Part shown: positions 1 through 7,599 of the stretch, in pieces | Layout of the letters: every line of letters begins with the position of its first letter | How positions within the stretch are numbered: position 1 is the stretch's first letter | Source: Geosiphon pyriformis | Lineage: Eukaryota; Glomeromycota; Glomeromycetes; Archaeosporales; Geosiphonaceae | Length of the DNA stretch: 11,429 bases | Assembly (NCBI GenBank): GCA_016748015.1 | Contig: JAAOMT010000309.1 | Coordinates: 194,018 to 205,446 of the forward strand | Direction: 5' to 3' | Program-made: the position numbers and the translations under genes | The notes under the pieces: generated by a model | Database searches by the model: none | Told to the model about the DNA's origin: nothing | What the model saw: only the letters and a program-made list of their open reading frames with translations

Positions 1-422
1 AGGCTATGATAAAGTTTGCTGAATTGGATCAAGTTTTTATATCTAAAATGGGTGAAGAGAAACATTTTAAAAAAACAGTATATTTATGTTATGTATCTTT
101 GTTGCTTTATTTTTACTTGTATTATTTTGACAAACTATTCATTATTAACATGTCAAACTTTTTTTGGAAAGTTTTCTTAATGCTATATGTTCTGCTACTG
201 TCATTTATCTAAAAAAAAAGAAACAGCTTTATAACCACTATTTCTTGTTAAAGACCTAGCAAAACATGTAGTAAATTCCTTATTAACAAAAATAACTGAT
301 TTTGAATAAAAAATGAGAGTATTGAAAGTTTTATCACAGGTTAGTACATTCCATATTTAGTCTTTTCTATAATTTACATCTAGTGATAATTTCACAGCAA
401 ATACTACAATATTAGTATATTG
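1..422. other. AT-rich flank without a recognisable gene
   Basis: This stretch precedes the retrotransposon. It is very AT-rich, with homopolymer A and T runs. The one sizeable open frame (6-212, plus, 68 codons) is hydrophobic low-complexity sequence rich in Leu, Phe and Tyr, with no family motif. I do not consider it a gene. The last 40 or so bases (about 385-426) resemble 10665-10706 on the other side of the element and appear to be part of an older direct repeat. Confidence 0.5.
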
Positions 423-426
423 CTGG
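423..426. repeat. Target-site duplication, left copy (CTGG)
   Basis: CTGG lies directly outside the left LTR and again directly outside the right LTR (10608-10611). It could be read as five bases, CTGGT, if the first T of the left LTR were shared. Ty3/Gypsy integrases usually make 4-6 bp duplications. Confidence 0.7.
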
Positions 427-1487
427 TATTACAAATAAACTTGGTGGATATGGGAAATAGTAATGTTTGGTGCTCTCAATTATTAATAATGTGTCTTCCG
501 CGTAATTTTGTTGGCTTAGTCTTGATTATCAGAGTTGAAGGTCTATTCCTGAATGTGAATTTTATCCATTGAGTTTTTTGGTTATAAGACACAGAGTTTG
601 TCTTTCGTCGATTGCAACGTTTTTCGTAAATGTGAGCTTTCTTCTCTGAACTAATGAGTGCAGTCATTAGAGTCTGGCATTGTCTTTTCACCCTTTTGGT
701 AAGCTAACAAGATAATGTTAATATCCAAAACTTAGGGGGAGCTTCTCTCTTTTACCAGGCTATCACAAAGTCTATTTCCAGACAGTTGATTTTACTATAT
801 TGCCGCTCCACAAAAAATAAGACAGAAAAAGAAAAAAAAAAGAAAAAAAAAGAGAGAAAAGATAAATTAGTATCATCAATTGCCGTGATCAAGAGCAATT
901 GGTCCAAATCGTTAATAAGTTTAAGGCAGTTATGCTAAGAGCATCTGTTCTAGAATGGAGGTACAAGACAAGGGTTAATTCACATAAATTTCACAAAGTT
1001 CGAGAACATGAATTCGTGATTCTGATTTCTTTTAATAATTGGTTTATTTTAGGAGATGAAATAGGGAAGATAATAAAAGATGAAAGGGTATAGATATTTT
1101 AATTTCTGGTCTAGAGGTTCGTATCTATTTTTTCTTTTCTGTCTTTTTTCACTTCTACAACTACTTGTTTTTATACATTTTTTTGGTTTTACAGAATTGC
1201 TTTCAATTGTCTCGCTATCGCTAGCTATTGCTTTGTTGTTTCTGTTATTGCTTCGTTTTTCTATGTTATCGCTAGTTATTCTATGTTATAACACGTTATC
1301 TGACATTATTACATGTTATTCTGTGTTATTCTGCATTATAACACGTTATCCTATGTTATTGCACACTATTCTGTGTTATCTTGCATTATAATATGTTATC
1401 CAACACTATTGCATGTTATTCTGTATTATGTCACGTTTTGGTCATGTTTCTTCATAACTTTGAATCGGTTTTTCTACTCGGGTAACA
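427..1487 (-). repeat. 3' LTR of the element (left copy)
   Basis: This 1061-bp repeat is the partner of 9517-10607. The right edge is TAACA at 1483-1487. The left edge reads TATTA at 427-431, where the other LTR has TGTTA, so the canonical TG has become TA by one transition. It carries the same internal landmarks: the A-rich tract near 812-862, a minus-strand TATAAA at 1170-1175, and the GTTAT array at about 1255-1440. Confidence 0.94.
1255..1440. repeat. GTTAT-rich short tandem array in U3 of the left LTR
   Basis: This is the partner of the array at 10365-10560, with the same degenerate units but one unit fewer. It creates apparent plus-strand open frames (1080-1391 and 1313-1594) because the repeat is low in stop codons. 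These are not genes. Confidence 0.72.
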
Positions 1488-1490
1488 TTA

Positions 1491-1503
1491 TCCCTCTCTT
1501 TTT
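1491..1503 (-). promoter_or_regulatory. Polypurine tract
   Basis: The minus strand reads AAAAAGAGAGGGA, three bases (TAA) before the start of the 3' LTR (TGTTAC). This is the expected position and composition for the RNase H-resistant primer of plus-strand synthesis. The last coding frame stops at 1502-1504, overlapping the tract. Confidence 0.8.
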
Positions 1504-2302
1504 AAAATTGAGCTCTTACAAAACCATATGTATCTGTTATCGTGGCTTCATTCATGTAATGTTTGATTGTTGCCTCGAGTATTGTCTTTTGTAGGTCTTT
1601 AAACTGTTGATTGGTTATTCGTCCTATGCTGTTAACCATTATGGTTTTCATAGATCCGTTCAGTAGTACATTTGGGCAATGTTGGAAGGCAGCATATAGT
1701 CAGTATGCTGCTTTGTAATGTAGGGTCAGGTTGTTTTTCCCTATGAATTTTTCTACTTGTTGTATTGCTTCTTTGTTGAACGTTTTCTGGCTAAGATCTT
1801 CGTATGGTGTTTTCAAGTCAAGTTGTTCTCCAATTTTGTAGAACCAATAAGTTGGAGAAAGTCTTTCTTTCTATTTCTGGGCATTGTCAAGTGTTCACTC
1901 CCTTGTTTCGAGGAGTTCAGTCCCACAAGCTAAAGCTTCTTTTATTTCTTTGAGCTCAAGGACCAAGTATCTTCTTTTGTAACCTTTTTCTCATTCTTTG
2001 CCTCCTTTTCTACCCCCCGCCCAAAGGCAATTTTTTCTCTCATATTGCCTTTCGAGTGATGGATAGGGAAGGAAATGTTTAGTTCTAATTGAACTTTCGT
2101 CTTCTTCTCTCCTGCTTTTATCTTTGTACCGTATCTCTTTTTTATCAATTGTTATTTCTATTTGAGATGTCGATTTTTGAATTGTTTTAAATAATTGTTT
2201 AAATAATTTTAAAATTTGATTTGAAAGGTCTATGTTGAAATTTCTATTGTTTCTTGCTGCTTTTCGGATGCTATATATATTTGAATTCTCTAATTTAATT
2301 TG
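1502..2302 (-). pseudogene. Extra reading frame after integrase, unknown product, broken
   Basis: A long frame of about 265 codons (1 mod 3, -1 from integrase) runs from just after the TAG at 2303-2305 to TAA 1502-1504 at the polypurine tract. It has only about four internal stops (near 1988, 1870, 1850 and 1710), each consistent with one transition, such as TGA for Arg. The N-terminal third is Lys/Arg-rich and hydrophilic (KKEIRYKDKSRREEDESS). The C-terminal two-thirds look like a folded helical domain: ELKEIKEALACGTELLE, SPTYWFYKIGEQLDL, FNKEAIQQVEKFIG, VNSIGRITNQQFKDLQ. I see no signal peptide, transmembrane segment or Env feature, and no family I can name. It may be a C-terminal extension of Pol or a separate protein without a surviving start. 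Confidence 0.6.
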
Positions 2303-2313
2303 CTATTTATTGT

Positions 2314-3677
2314 CTACATTTCAATGATGATGATTGGTTCCAGATCTCGTGGTATATCTTCTGGTCTGATTAATGAAATTTGTGTTCCTAGTTGAGTTAC
2401 TGATGACAATGATTCCTGTTTTACATGATAAATTTTTAACCGATTTTCATGCGCTACTTTCTTTAAAATCCTGTCTTCCAATTGTAATTTGTAAGCTCCA
2501 TTTCCTAATGCTTCATGTATGTGGAATGAACTGTCCCACTTTGGGTCAAACTTTCCACTCCACTGTTTCTCAGTTTTTGTACAATGTAACAGTACTTGGT
2601 CTCCAATCTTGAATTCCATTGGTTGTTTTGATAGATGTTTATCATGTCTTTCTTTTTGTCATTCTTGAGCATGACTAATATTGCCAGCTGCTGTTCTTCG
2701 ATTGTTTTTCAATGTTTCCATTAGCTGATACATTCTTTGGTGTAAGATAGCCTCAAAATTCTTTTCATTGATTGTTTCTGTTGGGTATGACAGTATCACT
2801 TGTTCAATCAATAATGTAGCTTTTTTTCCATAGACTAGTTTGAATGGTATGAACTGAGTCATATTTTGTTTCAATGTTTGGTATGCAAAGAGTACAGAAA
2901 ATATGAATAAGTCCCATTCTTGTCTGTTTTCATGACTTATTTTTGCTAGTGCTTCGCACAGTGTTTTGTTAAATCGTTCTACCAGTCCGTTTGTTTGTGG
3001 GTGGTATAGTAATAATAAGAGTCTCTTTATTCCAAATCATTGGCTTAGTTCAGTCAGCATATTATTAATGAAGTGTGTTCCCTGATTAGATAATAATTCT
3101 TTCGGACATTCATGTCAGCAAATTAAGTCTTGATGCACAAATTCAGCAACTGTTTTGGCATCGGCCACTTGGATTGCTCTGGCTTCTGGCCATTTTGTAA
3201 GATAGTTTATGGCTACAGCAATATAGTGATTTCCTTGGGATGTAATTGAAAGAGGTCCAACCAAATCGATCCCAATTTTATCAAATGGATTTCCAACTGG
3301 AATGGGTCGAAGTGGTTCTGTTGATCTTGCTCTTCCTCTTTGCTGGCATGTGTCACAATTGAGCAAGTATTTGAAAATGTCTTTGTGCATCATTGGCCAA
3401 TAGTATAAGTTTAGTGTTCTTTCAAGGGTAATGTTTTTGTTAAAGTGTTCTGCAGTCGGATCTGAGTGCACACTATATAATATAGTTTCTTTTTCACTGT
3501 CCGTGATTAGTTGTTGTAAGTTGGGGTGGTTTTGGCATTCTCGTCAATATAGTTGGTTGTCTTGAATAAAATAATTTTGGGCTTGTTTTCATATGATACT
3601 CTGTTTCTGTTGAGATAATATCTCCTTGAAACTTAGTGTTGATAGGTACTAATGTAGTTGTTGATAAGTAAGTGTGT
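2314..3677 (-). pseudogene. pol: Integrase (HHCC, catalytic core, GPY/F-like tail), broken
   Basis: Integrase inserts the DNA copy into the host. An N-terminal HHCC zinc module is visible (HSDPTAEH, then CDTC). In the core the first acidic residue is Asp at 3265-3267 in GIDLVGPL. The second falls at 3085-3087 but is Asn (SNQGTHF for S-D-Q-G). The Glu is at 2977-2979 in LVERFNKTL. The spacing of 35 residues between the last two matches DDX35E. A C-terminal barrel-like tail (FKIGDQVLL; ALGNGAYKLQL) is the GPY/F module. No chromodomain follows. Stops at 3544, 3115, 3037 and 2659 are mostly TGA in place of CGA Arg. The frame closes with TAG at 2314-2316. The Asp-to-Asn change alone should abolish activity. 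Confidence 0.92.
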
Positions 3678-4062
3678 TCATGGGTCTGGAATTAGGTTTG
3701 TGGTGTTCTTGGATCCTTCCTTGTAATGGACTTTGAGTAAGAATTGTTGCAGATAAGTACTCCATCTCACATATTTTTCTTCTAGTTGTGGATTGTTGAG
3801 TAACCAAATAAGTCCTTTGTGGTCGGTATATAGGTCAAATAGTTGACTGAGATAATGTTTCCAAGTCTGTATGGCCCAATAAATGGCGAGACATTCTAGA
3901 TCTGTTGTGCTGTAATTCTTTTCTGCTGGGCTAGTGCTGCGACTAGTGTAGGCAACTAGGTGTTCTCTATTGTCTGGTCCTATCTGTGATAAGACTGCTT
4001 CTAGAGCATTTTTCGAGACGTCCATAGCAACAATGAACTGTTTAGTGAAATCTGGGTAAATT
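3678..4062 (-). pseudogene. pol: RNase H domain, nearly intact
   Basis: This domain degrades RNA in RNA-DNA hybrids during reverse transcription. It follows RT in the same frame, with AMDVSKNALEAVLSQ carrying the first Asp (4020-4022), the word TTDLECLAIYWAI with Glu at 3894-3896, and YTDHKGL with Asp at 3822-3824. NTTNLIPDP is at the place of the final Asp. The whole core (3681-4062) is free of stops. It ends at TGA 3678-3680, where one lost C would explain the -1 jump into the integrase frame. Confidence 0.9.
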
Positions 4063-5030
4063 AGGATTGGGGATGTGATCGATCACTGTTTGAGATAGTC
4101 GAATGCTCTCTGTTGATCTTCCTTCTACAAATATGGTATGTATTTAGACAACAATTGATGGAGTGGTTTTGCGATGTTTGAGAAACCTTTGACAAATTGA
4201 CAATAATATCTTGCTAATCCTAGAAATTTTCATAATTCTTTGAGGTTGATTAGGGCTGGAAAATCCTTGACTTTTTGTACTTTATCTGGATTGGGTTTAA
4301 CTTCGTCCTTGCCGATTACATGTTCTAGGAATTTTAACTCAGTTTTTCTAAAGAAGCACTTCTCGGGATTGAGTTTCAATCCAGCACTACAAAGACATTC
4401 GAAGACTTGTTGCAGGTGGAGCAGATGGTCTTCGAATGTTTCAGAGAACATGTTTGTGTCATCTAGATAGACTACTACTGATTTCCAAAGGATTCTTTTG
4501 TATACTACATCCATCAGGTGTTGAAATGTGGCAGGAGCATTACAAAGTCCAAAAGGCATTACGTTAAACTCGAAGTTTCCATCTTGAGTGGTAAATGCTG
4601 TTTTTCCTTTGTCTTTGGGGTCTATTTCAACTTGCCAGTAACCACTTGCTAAATCTAATGACAAGAACCATTTCTTTTTCTCTAGATTGTCTAGAATTTC
4701 CTGGATGAGAGAAGTGGGATAATTATCTCTTCACATGACACTATTTAGTTTTTGATAATCTATGCAGAATCACACTTTTCCATTTTTTTTGGTGACTAAG
4801 ACTACTGGCGAGGACCAAGGGCTTAATAATTCTTTGATTAGGCCATTATCAAGCATCTGTTGCACTTCTTGCTTAATTAGGTTATCGCCAGAAGGGAGTA
4901 CGCAGTAAGTTCGTTGCTTAATTGGTCAAGTGTCTCCTGTATCAATCTGATGCTTCACAATGTCAGTGCATCTGAACTCATTTTCGCTGGCAAAGACATT
5001 AGCATACTGATTCAGAAGGACTTTGAGTTG
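4063..5030 (-). pseudogene. pol: Reverse transcriptase domain, broken
   Basis: RT copies the element RNA into DNA. Visible blocks in order are HQIDTGDT, the finger/palm start SPWSSPVVLVTKKNGK, FCIDY, LDLASGYWQV with the first catalytic Asp at 4653-4655, MPFGLCNAPATFQ, and the YLDD box at 4458-4469. The thumb and connection follow (FLEHVIGKDEVKPNPDKV; FLGLARYYCQF). All three metal-binding Asp residues are kept. Stops at 4926, 4770, 4731, 4230 and two further ones near 4080-4135 break the frame. Most sit where Arg or Gln is expected, such as CGA to TGA before FCIDY. The block order is typical of Ty3/Gypsy. Confidence 0.93.
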
Positions 5031-5489
5031 CATTTGTTGCAGGGTACTTAAATTTCTTAAATTTAATTTATTGATCTCTTCTGGTGTGAACAAGTAACTT
5101 TCTTTTGGCAAATTCCATACTTGTAAGGTAATGTCACAGAATAAGAATAATTGTGTGAAATCTGGAATGGACTGAGGTTTTTCAGAATTCTGACTATCTG
5201 CGGATATGGAACTGACGAGGGTCCCTTTGGAGATTTCAATGACATCTTCTGTCGGGTTGTGAATAAGGATTTTGAAGTGTTTATGGGCTTTGGCCAGTAG
5301 GTATAGATTAGCAACATCGGCTAGGGAACAGATTTCAGGACTGGCTTCAAATAATAAGGCTTGATCTTGGATCTTTTGATTCACCTTGAGGATGTATTGT
5401 CGGTATGAGAAAATGGAGATGACAGTGTTAGTGTGGATAAATTCTACCTGGTTACTGTCTTCTTCCGTGAAATTAACTGGTACGTTTCC
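5031..5489 (-). pseudogene. Beta-rich spacer between dUTPase and reverse transcriptase
   Basis: The frame is open from just after the dUTPase to 4926. The words LAKAHKHFKILIHNPTEDV and EISKGTLVSSIS resemble the short beta domain that many Gypsy elements have ahead of RT (patterns like NPTxxxxxIPKGTxxG). The following helix-rich part (LQQMQLKVLLNQYANVFAS) is the usual lead into RT. No catalytic residue is evident. There is no stop in 4929-5543, so this is one of the best-preserved parts of the element. Confidence 0.65.
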
Positions 5490-5900
5490 TCTTCCACTTG
5501 ATCCAAACCCATTGATTTCTCGGGCAGTGAGGCCTAACTCTTTTTAGGTTGTTACCGGGGTTAATTGGAGTATTTTGACTAGAGGTAAGAAGATAGCTTG
5601 GGCAATCTTTTCTTGTGATTCTATTTTGTAGGGTCTGTTTGAATTGTTCTGTAGCATCATGATGATGTTTTCCGTGTAACTGGCATCAATGATTTCTTTT
5701 TTTATGTCGATTTTTTTCTTGGTTAGACTAGATCGAGAGGCAACTTGTATCATTGTACTAACAGAAATTTCTAATGCTATCTTAAGATCTATTTTTACGA
5801 GGGAATGTGGGGCTATAATAATGGGTGATTGTCCAGGGTATTATAAATTGAAACTGGCATTGGTGTCATGCGCTCTTTTGGGGCAGATTCTTTCCTCATT
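5490..5900 (-). pseudogene. dUTPase (deoxyuridine triphosphatase) domain inside Pol, broken
   Basis: dUTPase converts dUTP to dUMP and pyrophosphate, keeping uracil out of DNA. About 137 codons, the usual length of a trimeric subunit, show all five motifs in order. Motif 1 is damaged, NASFNL at 5844-5861 where the family has DAGxDL. Motif 2 is SRSSL at 5724-5738. Motif 3 is IIDASY, with catalytic Asp at 5685-5687 and Tyr at 5676-5678. Motif 4 is KIAQAI at 5592-5609. The Gly-rich motif 5 is NGFGSSGR at 5490-5513. Motif 1 changes are all G-to-A transitions. Stops occur at 5841-5843 and 5544-5546. The domain is in frame with RT, so it would have been a Pol product. A host dUTPase insertion is less likely, since the frame is shared on both sides. 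Confidence 0.85.
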
Positions 5901-6365
5901 GTCACTGTACCATTTTAGCTTTAGTTTTTTGGAGAGGTTGGAATATGCGAGATATTGTTCTGTTTTGGTATCCTCAGTTGGATCTTGAAATGACATGTCC
6001 TCGGTGATCAATACCTCTTTTTTGGGTTCAGGTAGTTTGGTGATTGGAAACAGTATTCTTGGAGGTGGATTGAACATGAGATCACATTCCTCGCAGTACT
6101 GGAAGTGACAAGGAATCAAATAGTGATTGCATAGTTTGGTATTCAAATCGGCCAATCTTTGCTCTTGTTCCTCGCAAGTTGGGGCCAATTTCTGATATTA
6201 GTTCTGAAATGTGTCTGGGTCATCTGTGAAGAAATCATCCTCAGGGTAGTCAGGTCCAGTATATTTGGGCATCCAAGGGTTGTCCTTAATTTCTCGTATT
6301 TTTTTGAGTGTGGTGCCTTTGGCCTTGGTGCTTGCCATTCTCCAGATTTCATGGTCATTGTGTAA
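5901..6365 (-). pseudogene. Acidic linker between Cys-rich module and dUTPase, broken
   Basis: This segment is in the same frame as its neighbours. It includes an internal ATG (6336-6338), a Lys-rich stretch, the acidic word DYPEDDFFTDDPD, a Glu/Gln-rich helix (EEQEQRLADLNT) and a second small cysteine cluster in CHFQYCEECDLMFNPPPR. One stop (TAA, about 6196-6198) interrupts it. I recall similar text in Rhizophagus retroelement proteins, but this is memory, not a search. The ATG may be a translation start or simply an internal Met. Confidence 0.6.
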
Positions 6366-6778
6366 ATAACTGTCTAGCCTGTTGAGTGCTCATTTCTAAG
6401 TGTTTTCGATGGGGGTTCTCTTTCGTACCCAATTGTTGATTAATATGGTGTATTGACAAGCCTCATCACATGTTCCTCTTCTGCCAGGCACATCATTCCA
6501 GAGTTCTTTATCTGGCAGGATTTCGCTACATGCGAGGCACAGTGTGTGGTTCTACTTGCCTTGTCATTTTGGTCATCCAAATCTTTCCAGTAAACAAGAC
6601 CTGCAATAGTATTTGGTGGCGGTGGGCCATTTTTTGTTGTCCCCAATACATGCACCCATAGTGGATAGTTTTTTCTCACAATTGACACATATTAGTCTTG
6701 GGGGTTGGTAAAATAAGTTTCTTTGGTCCGAAGTTACATATCTTAGTGATGACGATTGGGGTTCTTCTTTGGCTCTGC
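6366..6778 (-). pseudogene. Cysteine-rich, probably zinc-binding module in Pol, broken
   Basis: In the new frame (2 mod 3), four cysteine clusters occur in order: CVNC at 6678-6689, CRSC at 6594-6605, CLAC at 6528-6539 and CDEAC at 6456-6470. A lone Cys follows the first pair in the word STMGAC. The spacing suggests paired zinc ribbons or a RING- or treble-clef-like fold. I know of no standard Ty3/Gypsy domain at this place. Stops (TGA or TAG where Arg or Trp would fit) lie between the second and third clusters and after the fourth. The -1 shift at 6779-6785 joins it to the protease. Function unknown; binding to nucleic acid or to a host protein is a guess. Confidence 0.65.
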
Positions 6779-6785
6779 CTTTTTT
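6779..6785 (-). other. A AAA AAG heptamer at a -1 frame change
   Basis: The coding strand has ten A residues followed by G. Phased to the incoming Gag-protease frame, the last seven bases read A AAA AAG, a classic X XXY YYZ slippery heptamer. The downstream coding frame (Cys-rich module, dUTPase, RT) is exactly -1 relative to the upstream one. The upstream frame meets a stop within about 17 codons. No convincing stimulatory stem or pseudoknot follows. A one-base indel in the homopolymer explains the same data. Confidence 0.4.
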
Positions 6786-6823
6786 TTTTCTTCCCAGGTT
6801 GGTGGTGGGGGTAGTTCAGTTCA

Positions 6824-7450
6824 ATAATCATCTGCCCATGAAACCTGATAGGTCTCAATGGTTGGTGGTATTGATGTGTTTTTGAATTTAATAAGGGGTT
6901 TCTCGGTACATTGGTTTTTAAAGTGTCTGCACGTAGCTGGGACTTGGGCATACTGTCCATTGAATGTGAATTGAAGTTCTTGGGTGTTCCAGTCAAAAGT
7001 AGCATTGGCTTTTGACAACCAGTCATTTTCTACTAGAGCTTAATATTGAGTAGCTTCTATGACAAGTACTTTGGTAAAGATTTAGATTCCATTAATCTCG
7101 AAGGGGAAGTTGTCAATTTCTCTTATTAGGGTTTTTGTGTTCCCATCCACTGTAATGATCCGGGCAGTAGTGGCACAGTCTATTTGGTGACCTAGTTGGT
7201 TTATGAACTGCTTCGTGATTATGCTACTGGCTGATCCACTATCCAGGATTAATTTAATGTCTATTCCTCCGACTCTGGCATCAGTGTATAGGGCCATTAT
7301 TGGTTTATCTTGATTGATGGCTGCTCCACTAAAAAGGCTATGTGTGTTCAAATTATTGATGTCAAAAGGAAATATGGCAGCTAGGGTGGTGTCTTCGGTA
7401 ATAGTGGCTGGTGGGATATTGCTTTTTGTTTGCTTGGAAGATTGGGAAAT
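6824..7450 (-). pseudogene. pol: Retropepsin-type aspartic protease and following segment, broken
   Basis: This continues the Gag frame without a shift. Residues ILDSGSASSIIT include the catalytic triad Asp-Ser-Gly at 7235-7243. The upstream strand (ALYTDARVGGIDIKLILD) and downstream hydrophobic turn fit a single retropepsin lobe that would act as a dimer to cut the polyprotein. The next part (6824-7081) includes the words KVLVIEATQY and NDWLSKANATFDW, a conserved-looking extension often seen after the protease in Gypsy elements. Stops fall at 7496, 7451, 7082, 7040 and 6821. The reading frame is abandoned at an A10 run (6780-6789). Confidence 0.85.
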
Positions 7451-7599
7451 TCATTCTATATCCTCTCCTTCCACAAGTGTAGATTTATCAAAACCCTAGT
7501 CTTCTATAAGACCAAGATAGGAAGCTTGATTTGGGTATCCAGTTGGTGTTGGTTGAGATTGGGCAGGACTGCGAAGGATTGGTCGAGATGGTCTACTGT

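Noticed and set aside
1080-1594. Overlapping plus-strand open frames of 103 and 93 codons
   Set aside because: They lie in the LTR, are made of Leu/Ile/Tyr-rich translation of the GTTAT array, and have no family motif. The similar frame at 10180-10491 is simply the other LTR.
1942-2148. Minus-strand 68-codon Lys-rich open frame
   Set aside because: It is the alternate frame of the longer post-integrase reading frame (1502-2302), which extends much further on both sides and reads like a protein.
1502-2302. Envelope-like gene after integrase
   Set aside because: The position fits, but there is no signal peptide, cleavage site or membrane segment, and the sequence is hydrophilic and helical.
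2314-2480. Chromodomain at the integrase C-terminus
   Set aside because: After the GPY/F-like module only about 35 residues remain before the stop, with none of the aromatic cage pattern of a chromodomain.
3660-3690. Programmed frameshift between RNase H and integrase
   Set aside because: The frame changes by -1 at CCAGACCCATGA on the coding strand, but there is no slippery heptamer. Loss of one C in the CCC run is enough.
5689-5988. Plus-strand 99-codon open frame
   Set aside because: It runs antisense over dUTPase motifs 1-3 and has no independent similarity that I can see.
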